DNA of 64,000 bases, taken from assembly GCA_958295665.1 (NCBI GenBank), contig OY282558.1:115992838-116056837 (forward strand), given 5' to 3'. The position numbers and the translations under genes were made by a program. The stretch comes from Tipula vernalis. Its lineage: Eukaryota; Arthropoda; Insecta; Diptera; Tipulidae. This document shows, in pieces, positions 23,707-33,954 of this stretch. The notes under the pieces are model-generated. The model was given only the letters and a program-made list of their open reading frames with translations. It searched no databases and was not told the origin of the DNA. Every line of letters starts with the position of its first letter. Position 1 is the stretch's first letter.

Positions 23707-24331
23707 TTAACTCTCTACGTAAATATTTAATGCTATTGAGTGAATTCCGTAGGCTTTAATTTTGGTACCGTTTGCTGCATACAAATGAAACTCGGATTCC
23801 GTCGCTATTCTTTTGAGGAAATTACATTGTAAACTTGACACGTCTGCACCGGTGTCCACGAGAAATTTTCGTCTTGAATTCTGGTCAAAAATAAGCAGAC
23901 GGTTTGTATATACAACGTCAACACACGTCGCGGAGTGTTGACGGGAATATAGTTTTTTGGGTTGTTGTTTCTTGTTATAAACATGTCGTGATGTCGACAC
24001 CCAGAAACACACTTTGTATCTCGTTCTCCGAAACGACGATGATAAAAACATTCCGTTTACTCTGTTTTTCATCTCTTAATTTTGAACGGTTTCTGAAATT
24101 GGGTTTGTAGTCTCTACTAGGACTATGTGCTCTTTTACCTCTCACTCTATAAAATTTATTCCGTACATGTTTGGTTGTGGTACTATATGTCATTTTTGAC
24201 ACATAGTTCACCAACTTCTCTCTTTTACGGCCTACGGAAGCCTTTTTCAATTTTCCATTTACCCATTCATAATTTGGTCTACAATCACGACCGCCTATTA
24301 AACCACCCCCAGATACACCTGTTAAATTCAC
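23707..24331 (-). pseudogene. CsRn1-like gag C-terminus and protease
   Basis: The frame 24331-23975 is a very basic gag tail (KHVRNKFYRVRGKRAHSPSR). In an overlapping frame lies the zinc motif CFYHRRFGERDTKC. The frame 24072-23707 holds the protease: RRKFLVDTGADVSSLQCNF with active site DTGA, then ESEFHLYAANGTKIKAYGIH. The gag-to-protease frame change may be a natural -1/+1 frameshift or decay. The following frame 23705-23502 continues the protease C-terminus. Confidence 0.82.
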
Positions 24332-24385
24332 GCAAAGCTATCAGTTTTGCATGACCTGTTTTAACAATTACGACATACACCACCT

Positions 24386-24620
24386 AAACACGAATTTATT
24401 ATAAAATGATCCCTACCTAAATTCTCATCTGTTACGTTCCGAGTGACTTGGGCCGCCAGTCCGCTGGACACTAAAGTGATGTCTATTGCACTGGCTGGGA
24501 TCCCCCACATACCACCAGGATTGGTCTTCTATCGTTCAGAACTACGAGATCGGAGTCCAGAACGAAATCAGCCAACAAGTTTCTCCAAGCATCGTTCCTT
24601 TCACACCACCAAATATGCCA
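24386..24620 (-). pseudogene. LINE APE-type endonuclease fragment
   Basis: One minus-strand frame gives NDAWRNLLADFVLDSDLVVL ending in NDRRP. After a frameshift, another gives GIPASAIDITLVSSGLAAQV and DENLGRDHFII. These correspond to the '...W....n.rG..L...i...dL.vlN' and 'S.iDlt.....' and 'SDH.pi' blocks of non-LTR endonucleases. The usual Ser before Asp-His is Arg here. No other function fits this motif order. Confidence 0.75.
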
Positions 24621-25254
24621 CAAGCTTTTTCTCATTTATCTCTCATCAATCACAGTTTTAATTAAAGCTGTATATACACTTACAATTAACAAATTTCTAT
24701 CCATAGATTCCTAGTTTTGCCAACGATGACTTCGATGTATTTGAAATCGGGAACCCCACAATAGTTAACCTGATATTGGCTCGTGCTGAATAGAAAATTG
24801 TACCAATTGTCTTGTTCTCATGCTCGCATGTCTCTGATCAATTCTCAAGCATTCATTGGATCTTCATTCCATCTTTTCTCCATCTCCATCCATCGCGATC
24901 ATTAGCTCGTTCGAGTTCAAATATGAATTTATTTCTGCTGATATAATGTGTTGTTCTGTTTCCCTATGTTACTGTTGTTTTTATGGTGATGGCTGTAGTC
25001 GCTGAACTGCCAGGCAACTTTTCATTTGTTGTTGTTCCCTCATTCTTATTTTATTTGGTCCATTTATTTGTTTATTTGCATTATTGTTATTCTGTGTTGT
25101 TATTATGTTCATTGCTACTGTTTTGTAGAAGCAAATCACTGTATGATTCTTTGCTTTGTGCGGCGATGGTTGCCCCTTTTGTGTTAGCATTTTAACGATA
25201 GTGAACTTCTCTGCCTCTGTGTGTAAGTGATTCGCTCCATGGTTTTAATTTTAA

Positions 25255-25470
25255 TTATCCCTTTTCCCAGTTACAATGTTGGGCAGCTTTTATCGAAACA
25301 GTTTTACAATTTGCACTTTTAATCGACTCACATGGAATCGTGTCTTCTCCATTTTGTTTTTGTGTAACCATATCTTTGGTGGTTGTGGCACCCCATTGAA
25401 TTTGCTTTACGTTGTCTTACATCCAATTTCATTAATCCAGCTTTAATGATTAATGGCAATTCCGTCATAT
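25255..25470 (-). pseudogene. LINE ORF1 zinc-knuckle fragment
   Basis: The minus strand reads ELPLIIKAGLMKLDVRQRKA, then GCHNHQRYGYTKTKWRRHDS with the layout of a CCHC knuckle (usual C..C.r.GH....C). Several ligands are changed (the second Cys to His, the His to Tyr, the last Cys to Trp). A second block, SANCKTVSIKAAQHCNW, sits where the next knuckle would be. It is not functional as it stands. Confidence 0.55.
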
Positions 25471-26136
25471 TAAAAGTTATTATGTGTAGTGGGGTTACTT
25501 TTAACTCATTATTTACTTTATGGCTTTCTAATTTCTTGGTTTTTTTTCTACTTGTTTTAAATGCATTAAATCATATGCATCTAAAAGAGGAAGAAATCAC
25601 CAAGGAATTTGAGAACCAAAAGGTGACATATTTATTTTCCTCCACTTTGATTTCCATCTCGGCTAATTTCACTGCACTAATCGATTTAAGATTTCCCTCG
25701 TCGTTCTTAGTGAATACCAGCAGTTCTAGACTTCGTAAACGCTGGGTCTATTTTATGTGCTGTGTTATATCATCGATAAATTTTTTTCAATGAAAAACGG
25801 TGATACTCCATTAAAACTTTCTTTTCCTCATCGATTCTCTTTATCGCTACAATCATTTGTGTTTCTTTACCATCCTCAAAGTAGCTTCGACATCTTGCAT
25901 TTGCATACTAGTCCTCTTTGATTATCCGGGGTGATGTTCGAACAGCCGCATTGCTTGACCTATTCAACACACCATAACATAAGAGCTGATAACATAGGAG
26001 CTACTCATTACATCGTAGATTATACTTCAATTGCAGATGACGATTTACATTTGCCTCGTCACTAAACTTGGCCTTTACTTCCCTTCTTGTTATCAGGTGG
26101 AGCGTACTAAATCTTTAACGCTCACAGTGTGGAATC

Positions 26137-26950
26137 TTGGCACTAGAAGAGGCAAATTTACCTACAGTCATCGTGGCAAATCCAAATAAGCCAGGCAAGA
26201 CTAGAATTGTGGGGGGGGGGGAGGGAGGTATGCTGAGCTCAGTGGGATTTGAGTCCACTCTCCAGCATTCTTTATCGCTTTTGCGAGAATTCTACTGCTG
26301 CCGCCCCCGATATCAGGGAAATGTTCCACCAGATTGGCATTATCGAAAAGCGTCATTCATCCTAGCGCTTTTTGTGTCAAAACAATAAACGTCGAGAACC
26401 AGATGTCTACGTTGTGATAGTCGTGACCTTTGAACCAACGTGTTCGCTGAGCTGCGTTCAATACATTATGAATGTCAATACACAAGGGTTCGAAGAGAGT
26501 AACTAGCGGGCGTACTCCGCCATTGTTCATAATTATGTCGACGATTGGCTTGATGGGTTTACATTTGAGAAGCACACCATTAATATTAGCAAACACATCA
26601 ATTGTTTCGTTCGAAGGGTTTAAATACCGAAATTTTTTCTCCAATTCAAATCGTGCACGATTGAATGGAGCAAGCATTGAATGGAGTAAATGGAGTTGTG
26701 GAAACAGCGAAAGTGTTAGGGATGTGGTAGTCGACAACCTACGTCGTTTTTTATTACAAATTAAGCACTGATCGTTTGGACTCCGATATTCTAAATGGCG
26801 CGCGAAAACCAACGAAGCGAAAGGTGCTTCAAGTGATCATGCTGATATTTGACCCATTAGGTGTGATCGCCCTTATAATCGTAAATGCTAAGATGTTGAT
26901 GCGGGCTATTTGGAAATCGAGCTTATAAGCTGCGATCATCCTGAGATGGA
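26137..26950 (+). pseudogene. BEL/Pao reverse transcriptase remnant
   Basis: Broken plus-strand frames give LEEANLPTVIVANPNKPGKT and RIVGGGEGGM at 26140-26230. Then PDIREMFHQIGIIEK follows (about 26309-26350, with the first catalytic Asp), then EPTCSLSCVQYIMN (about 26430), and HNYVDDWLDGF with the catalytic YVDD at 26534-26545. Later blocks are TAKVLGMWW (about 26706) and TDRLDSDILN with KPTKRKVLQVIMLIFDPLGV (about 26770-26870), characteristic of BEL RT. Many stops and frame changes, plus a G run at 26212-26221, show it is inactive. Confidence 0.85.
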
Positions 26951-27039
26951 TTAACTGGACTACTGTCCTGCCACAGTTATGAGGTATCAATATTCCTATA
27001 GATGGTAAAGGACAACTGGGAAACACCTTTTGCATTTTC

Positions 27040-27300
27040 TGTTGTAGCATATCCCATAAACCAAGTTGGCTCTACGGAGGCGTATGACAATTTTTGGACT
27101 GGAGCTCAGGCGGCCGTTTTGGCAACCTGTCTGAACTCCAAAACTATTTTTGGTGTGGAAGATATCGACATTTTATGGCAGTTCGTGAAAGCGCGTTTTT
27201 GGAGATTAAGTGTGAAAAGGATTGTAGATTGGTTCCAACGATCAAAATGTTTCTGATGAAGCTGCCGAATAGCCTTGCAAGAGGCAGGCAAGGGAACATA
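27040..27300 (+). pseudogene. BEL/Pao RNase H remnant
   Basis: The segment GAQAAVLATCLNSKTIF (about 27103-27155) matches the 'lELqAAvLgtrl..ti' block of BEL RNase H. The downstream RLVPTIK and a following shifted frame match the '.WvpT..NvaDeatR' block (27230-27260). Catalytic residues further upstream are not preserved in frame. Confidence 0.65.
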
Positions 27301-27839
27301 TGGTTTTAACCACCATACCCGCCTTTCTTTTGATAACGTCCGCCAGTCTTTTCAATACTAACTATCAGTTAGGGACCAATGGTCTTTCTAACCACGGCCA
27401 GGGGTCAAATTCTATTTATTTTCATTCATTCAAGCTTAGGGTAGCCATGCTATCCTAAGCCAAGCGAATTTTTTTTACTGTTTTCATTCTTTCTCTCCGA
27501 GTTGCAATTAGCAGCTCACGTTTTGGGTGCTTTAGCCCCATCAACCAGAAATTATCCAATATTGAGCAATGACTCACAACGTTTTTTTCGGTGGTAAACT
27601 AGGTCTTACTTGTGATACCTTACCCACTCCAAAATCCACTACCTGGCTCAGCTGCAGGAATCATGCCGCCTGGTATCGCAAGCAAGTAAGAATAAATTCT
27701 ATGTAATGAGTGGAAGCTGGTTTTCAGCCAAACTATTACTCATTACAGACTAAAAATTCAGAAACTCTTGCAGACTACGAGATCTACCGAATGATTCAGA
27801 TGTAATGTTAGTCGTAGACTTTGCGCCAGCGGAAGGCAA

Positions 27840-28022
27840 ATGGTAATGACACAGTTGAGAAAAGCAACAATATGTTTACCCCGTTTCTTGACCGCAAATC
27901 GATTTTACGAGTTCGAGGATTGGCGTGTGGGTCAGCTGATTATTAGCTATTTCTACTCAAAACACCACCATATTAAGCCTGAGGCTTTTGTAAATGAAAT
28001 TCTGGAAAAGTTCGCCATATAA
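27840..28022 (+). pseudogene. BEL/Pao integrase N-terminal fragment
   Basis: A 60-residue open piece contains KATICLPRFLTANRF, then QLIISYFYSKHHHIKPEAFV and NEILEKFAI. This resembles the HHCC-side block of BEL integrases ('hpilLp.....t.LIi..yH...gH.g...vlneLr.kfwI'). The catalytic core does not follow in a recognisable form. Confidence 0.65.
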
Positions 28023-28131
28023 CGGTTATTGCGAGTTTCACTCCAGAAAATTAGATCGGAATATCACCTCGCACGGGAGGTATTTTCGCAAAGATGACGA
28101 AAATCCTTGTAGGCTATTTGAACTCACAACA

Positions 28132-28156
28132 CATTTATTGTGACTCACAATAAATG
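28132..28156. repeat. Perfect 11-bp stem-loop
   Basis: CATTTATTGTG (28132-28142) and CACAATAAATG (28146-28156) pair perfectly around a 3-nt loop. It lies between the BEL integrase fragment and a mariner fragment. It may be chance or a short palindromic remnant. Confidence 0.6.
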
Positions 28157-28333
28157 AAAAAGTCATAAAAATCGATTGTGCCGTCAGGGAAAGTGCTCGA
28201 ATAAAATTATTAAACATTTCCACCATATTCAGGATAACTGAAACTATTACGTACGGGTACCAAGAATGCTCACGCCGGGTCAATAAAAATTTCATTTCGT
28301 GGTTCATTATTGTGAGGCGTTTTTATGCTGTGT

Positions 28334-28530
28334 GTTGACAATTTGACAGATGTATTCAACAGAATTGTTACTAAAGGTCAAACTTGGTTTCATCATTATG
28401 ATTCAGAACTTAAGCAGAAGCACATGGAGTGGTGTCTAAAAACTTCAAAGTCAACGGTCTGCTGGAGCATACTAAGCTGATATATTACATCGTTTAAAAG
28501 AACAAAACAAGCGCAGAAGGAGAGGCCTAT
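28334..28530 (+). pseudogene. mariner transposase fragment
   Basis: The plus frame reads VDNLTDVFNRIVTKGQTWFH then HYDSELKQKHMEW. This matches the 'fl.riVTgDEtWvhhydPEsK.qs..W' block that contains the first catalytic Asp of mariner transposases. Here that Asp-Glu is Gly-Gln (TKGQTW), so the site is lost. A second block, ILHRLKEQNKRRRRG (about 28481), resembles 'Ll.rLk..i..krp' further downstream, so the sequence between was deleted. No TIRs were found. Confidence 0.65.
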
Positions 28531-28559
28531 TCGACCTATTTAAGTAGGCTTATGGAGTG

Positions 28560-30700
28560 GATGAATTCCAGAATATGATGCAATTCGATATTTAAAGATG
28601 GTCCGGGTTAAGAAGTTAGAAATATTTGATGGAAAAGTTGTGCCCACATCCCCTATATATACGTAATGATTTTGTAGCGTCAGTAAAATAAAATTGACGT
28701 TCAATCGTAAATTTACTTGATTAAAAATAACCTAATACGTATCGAACCGCGCGCAGATTGTTGGGTCATATAAAAATATTTTTAAAAGGGATTTTGTGAT
28801 TGAATTTTCTATAATCACGCTCAAAATTAATCAAATCGAATACGAGGGGGCACAGAGGAGATACCGCACGTCAAGCACGCGCTATTAAAAATTATGTTAA
28901 TTTGATTTTCATTAGTGCAATGCCAAATCAACATCAAAAAAAAATAAATAAAATCGACCAAAAACTTTTCTCTATGTTAACATAAATTAATTTTCTATAA
29001 AATTATATAAACAACAACATATTTTGGAATATGATAAATACATAAAATATTAGTTCAATAAAAATGTCGTAAATTTTTTCCCGAAAAGCTCGTAAAAAAT
29101 ATATATTTTTAGTATGATCAAGTTATGTCAAAATAAATTTTTATAATATCGAGACGAGCGCACAAACCTTATATAAAGGTAATAAAATTATGAAATACCT
29201 TGGCTAATGAGTATCATATTATATATATTTGTATAGGGTTGTTATATATGCATGAATATACTTTCCAAATTTCCCAACTATAATTATTTTATTATCCAAA
29301 ATCGGGTTTATAGATTAAAAGTAGGATTTTTTTTAGGTATTAGGTTTATGTCGCTATAAATCCACACGATTTTACATATTTTTGATTTTTGGTTGCCGAT
29401 TAATTAAAATATAAAATCTCGATGGATTATAAACAAAAAAAAAATAAATAAATATTTAAAATTTTTTGATGGATTTACGTGTACAGAGCCAAAGTTTGAA
29501 AAGATTAATTGATTATACGAAAACGGTGATACCAAAAAAAAAAAGCTTTTATTCTAATTAAATAAATTTGTTGCATGTACACATTAAGTGTATCAAAAAT
29601 CTATCAGCACGAGTAACACTTTGAATTACACTCAAATCAAGTAAATCAGGATTTTATATCTTATATTTACGAGTTCTACCCTCCCAACAAATTTGTTACA
29701 TTTTTAGTCGTATTTCAAATAAATGTACATACAATGTATACATACATATCCTTATTTATAGATCTTTTATATAAGGATTATACTGTTTTCAATCAGAAAT
29801 AATAACAACATATCTAAGCAAAGCATTAGTTTGGTGTAATAGATTCCTAAAATGTGATATTAGTTAACTACATAGATTTAGCACGGATTATCTTTTTTGG
29901 TCACACGTAAAATTGAAATCCTTGAGTATAGCTGTACACACATATCTACAATAAAAAGGGATATTATTGTTCTTTTTCAGTTTTATTATATAATTGTAGT
30001 CCCTTCTTAATTGAAAAACTATATTTTATTTTGTGAGGGGGGGAAAAAGGATCTTTCGATTTATCCCATTTTAATTTGCTGTTTTTCTTTTTTTTTAGTT
30101 TTGATGACATTACAATAAATACGTGAGGTAATTTTTGTTGCCAATGGTCATAAGATATACTTTCGTTCTGTTTCTGTTTCTAAGTCCATCGAATAACCAG
30201 AGATTTGCCAATTTCCATCAATTTTATTTTAAATTTTAGGATATTTCTCAACTATTATTTTAAATAAATTTTCGCCAATTTTTCAAATTTTCTAGTATTC
30301 AAGTGCATCGACTTCTTTAGGAGGTCAGTAGATAAACAATAATTTATTAAAGTTATACATGAATTCCACTGACTTTTATTTTAAATTTTATATTTTGAAT
30401 TTTTAAAATTTGATTTTAATTTGTTTTCTATAAATAGTAAGTCTCCAAAAATTCCCAAAAATATGTCGGACACCAGAACTTCAACTACCTGAAGATTTGT
30501 AGAAATTGGGTTTTTCAACTTTTTGGATTTTTTTTTTTTTTACATTTATTTTTAGCTAAATGCACGAAAAATTTAATCAGCTATTCCATGTACTGACAAT
30601 TTCACTGAAAATTAAGATTTCAAATTAAAATTCGAAATTATTTATTTATGGGGGTTCCAGTGCATTCAAATATCGGCCGTTTAGTAGTGATACTTCAAAT
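28560..30700. other. AT-rich stretch without recognised features
   Basis: Homopolymer-rich sequence with no ORF of note, no RNA gene and no clear repeat. TACATACAATGTATACATACAT-type low-complexity sequence lies near 29725-29750. Confidence 0.5.
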
Positions 30701-30880
30701 ATGAAAAATCATAGTTTTGAGGTAATCGCATTTAAAGTTTTTTGAAAATAACCTTTTTTAAATATAATCTTTTAAAATTGACAGAAAATTCAATTTTCTA
30801 TCAACTAAAATATTTTAACTTAAACGGTTTTTTTCAAAAGAACTTTAAATGCGAATTATTTCAAAATTATGATTTTTCAT
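30701..30880. repeat. 180-bp hairpin, ~54-bp inverted arms
   Basis: The arm 30701-30753 (ATGAAAAATCATAGTTTTGA and onward to AAAATAACC) is the reverse complement of 30826-30880 with a handful of mismatches. The spacer contains a further small palindrome around AGAAAATTCAATTTTCT. The structure is that of a short MITE or hairpin element. It abuts the left end of the 3-kb element that starts at 30884. Confidence 0.75.
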
Positions 30881-30883
30881 AAA

Positions 30884-33800
30884 TGACTAGGCTTAGGATT
30901 CTTAGATAAAAAAATATTTTTTGGGGAATCCAAACAAAAAATTTGTAGAACAAATTCAAGTGAATGAGCCCATAATATGTTACCAAATATTTTCAAATAT
31001 TTTGGCATAAACACGTATTTTTACATATTTCCACTTATTTTACGTTTTACCACATATTTTATGGTTTACTCGAAATATTTTTAATTTTTCTTCAAGAATA
31101 ACGTAATTCGACTTTCATAGCTTGAAATTTGATAAAGCAAAATACTTCATAAGCCAAGTTTTAAATTTAGGGCAACAAATATTTTTTTTAAGAAGTTAAA
31201 AACGATTTACTTTTGCCTAAACTCCACTAAGTTAGATCAATAAATTAAGAACAAAATAAATGTGAAATTAACTGCATATCTCAATAGTTTACTGCGCATT
31301 ATTTGACGATACGGAGTTCTTCTAGAAAAACAGATTTTCGGATTGTGGCTTTTATTCGTTAACCTATGTGCCAGAATTCAAACATGAATTTTAGTAAAAT
31401 ATTAAGTGCCATTTAACGTGAGAAAAGTCAACATATTGTTTGTCAACATACGTTTGTGAATTTCAACATATCGAATATAAAATCAGAATTTCGACAAAAA
31501 TCTGAATGAGAATTTGAATTCCTAAATGCAATTGAATAAATTCTTTAGTGGGAACGTAAATTGGATTTAAAAATTTAAAAATTAAATAAGAATTACAAAC
31601 TAGCTTTGACTGACATCTTGTGTTTAATATGAATCAAAAGCAAATCGTAGTTTTCAGCAGAAATTTAGCTACAAATAAACTTTTAATTCCAATCTTTGAA
31701 TAAAATTCCAATCAAGCCTTTCATAAATATATAAAATAAGGCTTTCGTAAATATATATAAAAAACTTCCGGTTTTAAATCCATAAATTTTCAGTTTGAAA
31801 TTAAACAGTTACAATTTTAATTGAGTTACAATTCGAACCACGACACCTTTCAACATTTTGAGTGAAATTTAAAATAGAAATTAAGAAAATGTTTCTGGAT
31901 TAAATTACATTTTGCATGGAATTTAAACAGCACAAATTGTTGTATAGTGTTACTTGGGTAGAAATTGATTAGGACATTCTACTTGGTTATGAGAAAAAAT
32001 TTGAGTGTAAATTTGGTGTTCTAAACAAGATTTAAACATAATTTTAATTGCAATTAGGTAAGAATACCTATGAGTTGCAACGCGAGATTTGATCTCAAAG
32101 AACCAACCAAATTTCCTTAGAATTCTTTTTTTATCTAGATTTGAATCTACTTTGAGTGACATTTTAATCCGAAATTGAGTTAAACTTCCAAACTGTACTT
32201 GAATGTTAATTGTAATTTTGATCACGCTCATTAAATTAAATTGATATGAAAACTTAAGTGAAATTTAAAGTTTTAGTAAATATTTAGGTTGATTATCTGA
32301 ATGGTATTCATTCTAGTAACTTAAAATCTAATTAAAGAAAAAAATTAAGATTTTTAGTTAGAAATCTAGTTCCAAGCAGTTTTCAAAGTTTTGAACAAAA
32401 TGATAAATGGAATTTTAAACATACATCTAATCTAAATTAGCCAACTGCATTCGACAGAGAGGAAATTAGCTTGAATTCTAAACTAGATATAATCAATTTG
32501 AGTGGAATTTTAAGTAGAAATTCTCTTTAGCACTTGGGAAACACATTTTGAAAACAATTTTAGCAAAATATTTAATGCACTATATGTGACTGAACTTAAA
32601 TTCTAAACACGATTTCAAAAAATTTTTTAGTTGAACTAGAAAATCAGGAATCAAGCAAAAGTTATGAATTTTGTTTTAAAATAGAGCAACATTTTTATTT
32701 TGAACGGGGTAAAACAAGATTCAAATTCAATTTCAATCCAATCGAGAGTTTAAGCAAAAATTTGGAGGCAATTTAATTAAAAACATGTTTCAAATTTAAT
32801 TAAGGCAAAATTATAGTTGCGGCTAAGCTAGAAATTTTGTTATATTTTGTTTACCTATTAAGTAAAAATTTCAACCTAGATTGGTCTAAATGTGTTTGAT
32901 TAGAAATTTGGGATACAACTTCAGCTTTAGTTGCAAGTGTATTTAAAAAACTTATTGAGAATTTATTTGAGTGTTATTAGAAATGCTGAGTTAAAGTCGA
33001 ATTTAAAACTCTAGTTTGGATCAAAATGTTTATTAAATTTGCATCAGAATTTTGAGCAGAAATCTGAGTAAGTTTCGAAGTATTTAAATTTTATGCCATA
33101 ATTAAAAAAAATGTTGAGTAGAAATTGAATTTGAATAGTAATTTGGACTTGAGCAAAAACGTAACTGTAATTTAGTTTTTAGTTTAAAAGTTGAGATTTC
33201 GAATTGGACTAGCAAGAGAACAATTAAAGATTAAGTTAGAATTATAAAATAGATTTGAGCAAAATTTTATGTTTATTGAGGACAAAATTCTGAGAAAAAG
33301 TTGTCTTTGAATTCCAAAATTTCCAAATTTTTTAACAAAAGTAGGCTAAGTTCCAAACTCGATTTGACAAAATTGAAGTAGGAATTGAGTTATAATTTTG
33401 AGTAAAATTTAAAATACAAAATTTACAGTTCAATTTCTGCTTTCATTTTAAAATGATTCGATAAGTGTAAGTTTGATATTCGCAATTAGTAAAAATTGCA
33501 ATACGAAACATGATTGCAATAAAACAATGAAATTATTTAGTATCAGCAAGATGTATAAAAGAATATGAATTTTAAACTGTAATTGAATATAATCTTGATG
33601 GCAACTTAAACTAAAAATTGACTTTGAATTATAATTTGATTTGAGCAGAAATTTGAGCGTAACTTAGTTTTTTTAGTTTAAAAATTGCTTTAATAGCGGG
33701 AATCGTTTAGCTAAACCGTTATGGTGTTCTTTTGAAGTATGTATCGCTTACCAGTCCAAATTTTTAAGTGTATGGATGTGGAATCATTTTTGGACTACTT

Positions 33801-33954
33801 TTCCAGCACTTACCAAGATAAGGTCTAGTTTTGGTTTTCTTTTCAAAATTTGACCACATATTTTTCATTTTAATCACATATTTTGCAATATTAGTTACAT
33901 ATTTTAGGAACATATTTTTGATTTTTTAGAACCTAAAAATCCTAAGCCTAATCA
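30884..33954. mobile_element. 3-kb ORF-less element with AGGCTTAGGATT ends
   Basis: TGACTAGGCTTAGGATTCTT at 30884 and its reverse complement TAAAAATCCTAAGCCTAATC ending at about 33954 form 21-bp terminal inverted repeats with about 18 matches. Just inside both ends lie several CACATATTTT/TACATATTTT motifs (31015-31065 and 33850-33915). The body is a long series of diverged 30-60 bp stretches of the type 'ttgagtaaaatttaaaatagaaattgag', with no ORF. A partial, inverted second copy at 60101-61180 shows the sequence is dispersed. Superfamily unknown; it may be a non-autonomous DNA transposon carrying satellite-like filler. Confidence 0.65.

Larger units (their letters stand above)
20472..24331 (-). 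mobile_element. CsRn1-like Ty3/Gypsy retrotransposon, 5' truncated
   Basis: The minus strand carries gag C-terminus, protease, reverse transcriptase, RNase H, integrase and a 3' LTR in the expected order from 24.33 kb down to 20.47 kb. A purine run complementary to 21010-21018 precedes the LTR and fits a polypurine tract. The gag ends in a CHCC-type zinc motif (CFYHRRFGERDTKCVSGC, about 24040-23985), which with the RT signature [13 protein letters not shown] points to the CsRn1 clade. The upstream half of gag and the 5' LTR are missing; a LINE remnant starts at 24380. Confidence 0.85.
24380..25470 (-). mobile_element. LINE remnant (ORF1 zinc knuckle and endonuclease)
   Basis: On the minus strand an ORF1-like knuckle region (about 25.47-25.25 kb) is followed downstream by the C-terminal part of an APE-type endonuclease (about 24.62-24.38 kb), the order found in Jockey/R1-type LINEs. 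The RT and everything after it are missing. The break at about 24370 coincides with the truncated 5' end of the CsRn1-like element. Confidence 0.65.
26130..28025 (+). mobile_element. BEL/Pao retrotransposon pol remnant
   Basis: The plus strand contains RT (26.14-26.95 kb), the RT-RNase H connection and RNase H end (27.04-27.3 kb), and the N-terminal integrase segment (27.84-28.02 kb) in BEL order. About 520 bp of unrelated-looking sequence (27.31-27.83 kb) with a near-perfect palindrome around CTTAGGGTAGCCATGCTATC (27436) separates RNase H from integrase. LTRs, gag and protease are not visible nearby. The opposite-strand BEL fragment at 14.9-15.7 kb is a different insertion or a displaced part. 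Confidence 0.78.

Noticed and set aside
25383..25793. 136-codon plus-strand ORF with hydrophobic stretches
   Set aside because: The minus strand carries a LINE ORF1 zinc-knuckle remnant over part of it. The plus frame has no motif and is AT-driven.
26357..26812. 151-codon minus-strand ORF
   Set aside because: The plus strand here carries BEL RT motifs, including YVDD at 26534-26545 and the downstream FDPLG block, so the minus frame is a shadow.
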